Assembly: GCA_934667575.1 (NCBI GenBank)
Contig: CAKUME010000070.1
Location: forward strand, 1-6,416
DNA length: 6,416 bases
Direction of reading: 5' to 3'
DNA from: an uncultured Eubacteriales bacterium
GTDB lineage: Bacteria > Bacillota > Clostridia > Oscillospirales > Acutalibacteraceae
The position numbers and the translations under genes were made by a program. This document shows positions 5,420 through 6,416 of this stretch, piece by piece. Position 1 is the stretch's first letter; the number at the start of each line of letters is the position of its first letter. The notes beneath the pieces are model-generated. The model saw only the letters and a list, made by a program, of their open reading frames with translations. It did not search any database and was not told where the DNA came from.

Positions 5420-6416
5420 ATGCGAATTTTATCCATTGAATCCTCCTGCGACGAAACGGCGGCGGCGGTGATCGAAGACGGGCGCAAAATCTGCTCGTCG
5501 GTGGTGGCCACGCAGATCGCCGAACATCGCAAATACGGCGGCGTGGTGCCCGAGATCGCATCGCGCCGCCACACCGAAGCCATCACCGCCGTCACGGCGC
5601 AGGCATTGGCCGACGCGGGCGAAACGCTGCAAACCATTGATGCGGTGGGCGTGACCTACGCGCCGGGGCTGATTGGCGCGCTGCTGGTGGGCGTGAATTT
5701 TGCCAAAGGATTGGCCTGCGCCAACGACCTGCCGCTGATTCCGGTGCACCATCTGCGCGGCCATATTGCGGCCAATTATCTGGCCCACCCCGAGCTGGAG
5801 CCGCCGTTTCTGTGCCTCGTGGTGTCCGGCGGCCATAGCCATATTGTGGAAGTGCAGGATTATGTGACGATGCGCGTCATCGGCCGCACGCGCGACGACG
5901 CGGCGGGCGAGGCGTTCGACAAAGCCGCGCGCGCAATGGGCATGCCCTATCCGGGCGGCGTGGCGCTCGACCGCGAAGCGGAGCACGGCAACCCCAATGC
6001 GTTTGCCATGCCGCATCCGCATGTGACCGGCAGCGACTATGATTTCAGCTTTTCGGGGCTCAAAACTTTTGTGGTCAACCTGCTGCACCATGCGGAGCAG
6101 ACCGGTGAACCGGTGAATCGCGCCGACGTGGCCGCATCGTTTCGTCATGCGGTCACGGGGCTGCTCACCGATCATTTTCTGCGCGTGGCGCACGATCTGG
6201 GGTACAAAAAGCTTGTGATCGCGGGCGGCGTGTCGGCGAATTCGGAGCTTCGTGCAAGATTGCAGACCGAATGCTGCAAAATGGGCGCGCAGCTTTTCAT
6301 GCCGCCGCTCGCGCTCTGCGGCGACAATGCGGCGATGATCGGCGCGCAGGCTTATTATGAATTTTGCGCGGGCAACTTGGCCGACGCATCGCTCAACGCC
6401 GCGGCCACCATGTCAA
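5420..6416 (+). CDS. tsaD: tRNA N6-threonylcarbamoyladenosine (t6A) transferase TsaD, cut by window edge
   Basis: 332 codons are visible, with no stop before the right edge. Usual length is about 335-345 residues, so only the last few are missing. TsaD transfers threonylcarbamoyl from threonylcarbamoyl-AMP to A37 of ANN-decoding tRNAs, with TsaB and TsaE in bacteria. Visible motifs are ESSCDETA (7-14), HHLRGH (110-115, metal ligands H111 and H115), VSGGHSH (135-141), the DDAAGEAFDKAAR stretch (159-171), FSGLKT (211-216), IAGGVSAN (267-274) and CGDNAAM (300-306, metal ligand D302). All key residues are intact. The ATG is at 5420; the ribosome binding site is modest (GGGAAGAGTG, ending about 10 nt upstream), which may mean coupling or reliance on the leader. 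It probably shares the transcript of rimI. Confidence 0.95.
   Translation, partial: MRILSIESSCDETAAAVIEDGRKICSSVVATQIAEHRKYGGVVPEIASRRHTEAITAVTAQALADAGETLQTIDAVGVTYAPGLIGALLVGVNFAKGLACANDLPLIPVHHLRGHIAANYLAHPELEPPFLCLVVSGGHSHIVEVQDYVTMRVIGRTRDDAAGEAFDKAARAMGMPYPGGVALDREAEHGNPNAFAMPHPHVTGSDYDFSFSGLKTFVVNLLHHAEQTGEPVNRADVAASFRHAVTGLLTDHFLRVAHDLGYKKLVIAGGVSANSELRARLQTECCKMGAQLFMPPLALCGDNAAMIGAQAYYEFCAGNLADASLNAAATMS

Noticed and set aside
5429..6193. 254-codon open frame on the minus strand
   Set aside because: It is antisense to tsaD, whose motifs are complete; the composition is His/Arg/Ala-rich with no domain.

Overview
The window looks like chromosomal DNA of a GC-rich, low-oxygen Gram-positive bacterium, most likely a clostridial gut-type lineage (Oscillospirales-like). 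This is inferred from purine-rich Shine-Dalgarno sites, TATAAT-type promoters, a flavodoxin-like gene, a rimI-tsaD pair and a sugar-oxidoreductase/isomerase cluster. No species can be named from this sequence alone. I see no mobile element, CRISPR array, rRNA or tRNA.

Left half, minus strand (about 3330 down to 5): a small membrane protein with a charged helical tail is followed by its own intergenic gap. Then comes a carbohydrate operon with a promoter at about 2776-2803, made of a Gfo/Idh/MocA dehydrogenase (2723 to 1620) and two tandem copies of a sugar phosphate isomerase/epimerase (1574 to 843, and 736 to 5). The two isomerases are about 90% identical. Each sits behind the same small intergenic hairpin. 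Between them lies a 17-codon fossil of the 3' end of a Gfo/Idh gene. The duplicated unit was therefore 'Gfo/Idh tail + hairpin + isomerase', about 838 bp, and homology runs to the window edge, so the array may continue outside. Gfo/Idh enzymes and these TIM-barrel isomerases commonly act in sequence: oxidation to a keto-sugar, then isomerisation, epimerisation or elimination. That fits use of a sugar, inositol or glycoside; the substrate cannot be read from sequence.

Middle (about 3331-3538): a divergent, AT-rich promoter region separates the minus-strand genes from the plus-strand genes.

Right half, plus strand: a flavodoxin-like protein (3539-4042), an MBL-fold hydrolase (4128-4847), then a near-consensus promoter (4853-4881) driving rimI (4923-5372) and tsaD (5420 to beyond the right edge). 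TsaD makes the universal t6A tRNA modification and RimI is a GNAT N-acetyltransferase. The usual partners tsaE and tsaB are not next to them here.

The most interesting feature is the tandem duplication with its fossil junction and its asymmetric divergence: one copy has lost a Glu that I recall as conserved in the HNHxxEF motif. I see nothing that clearly qualifies as a wholly new system.
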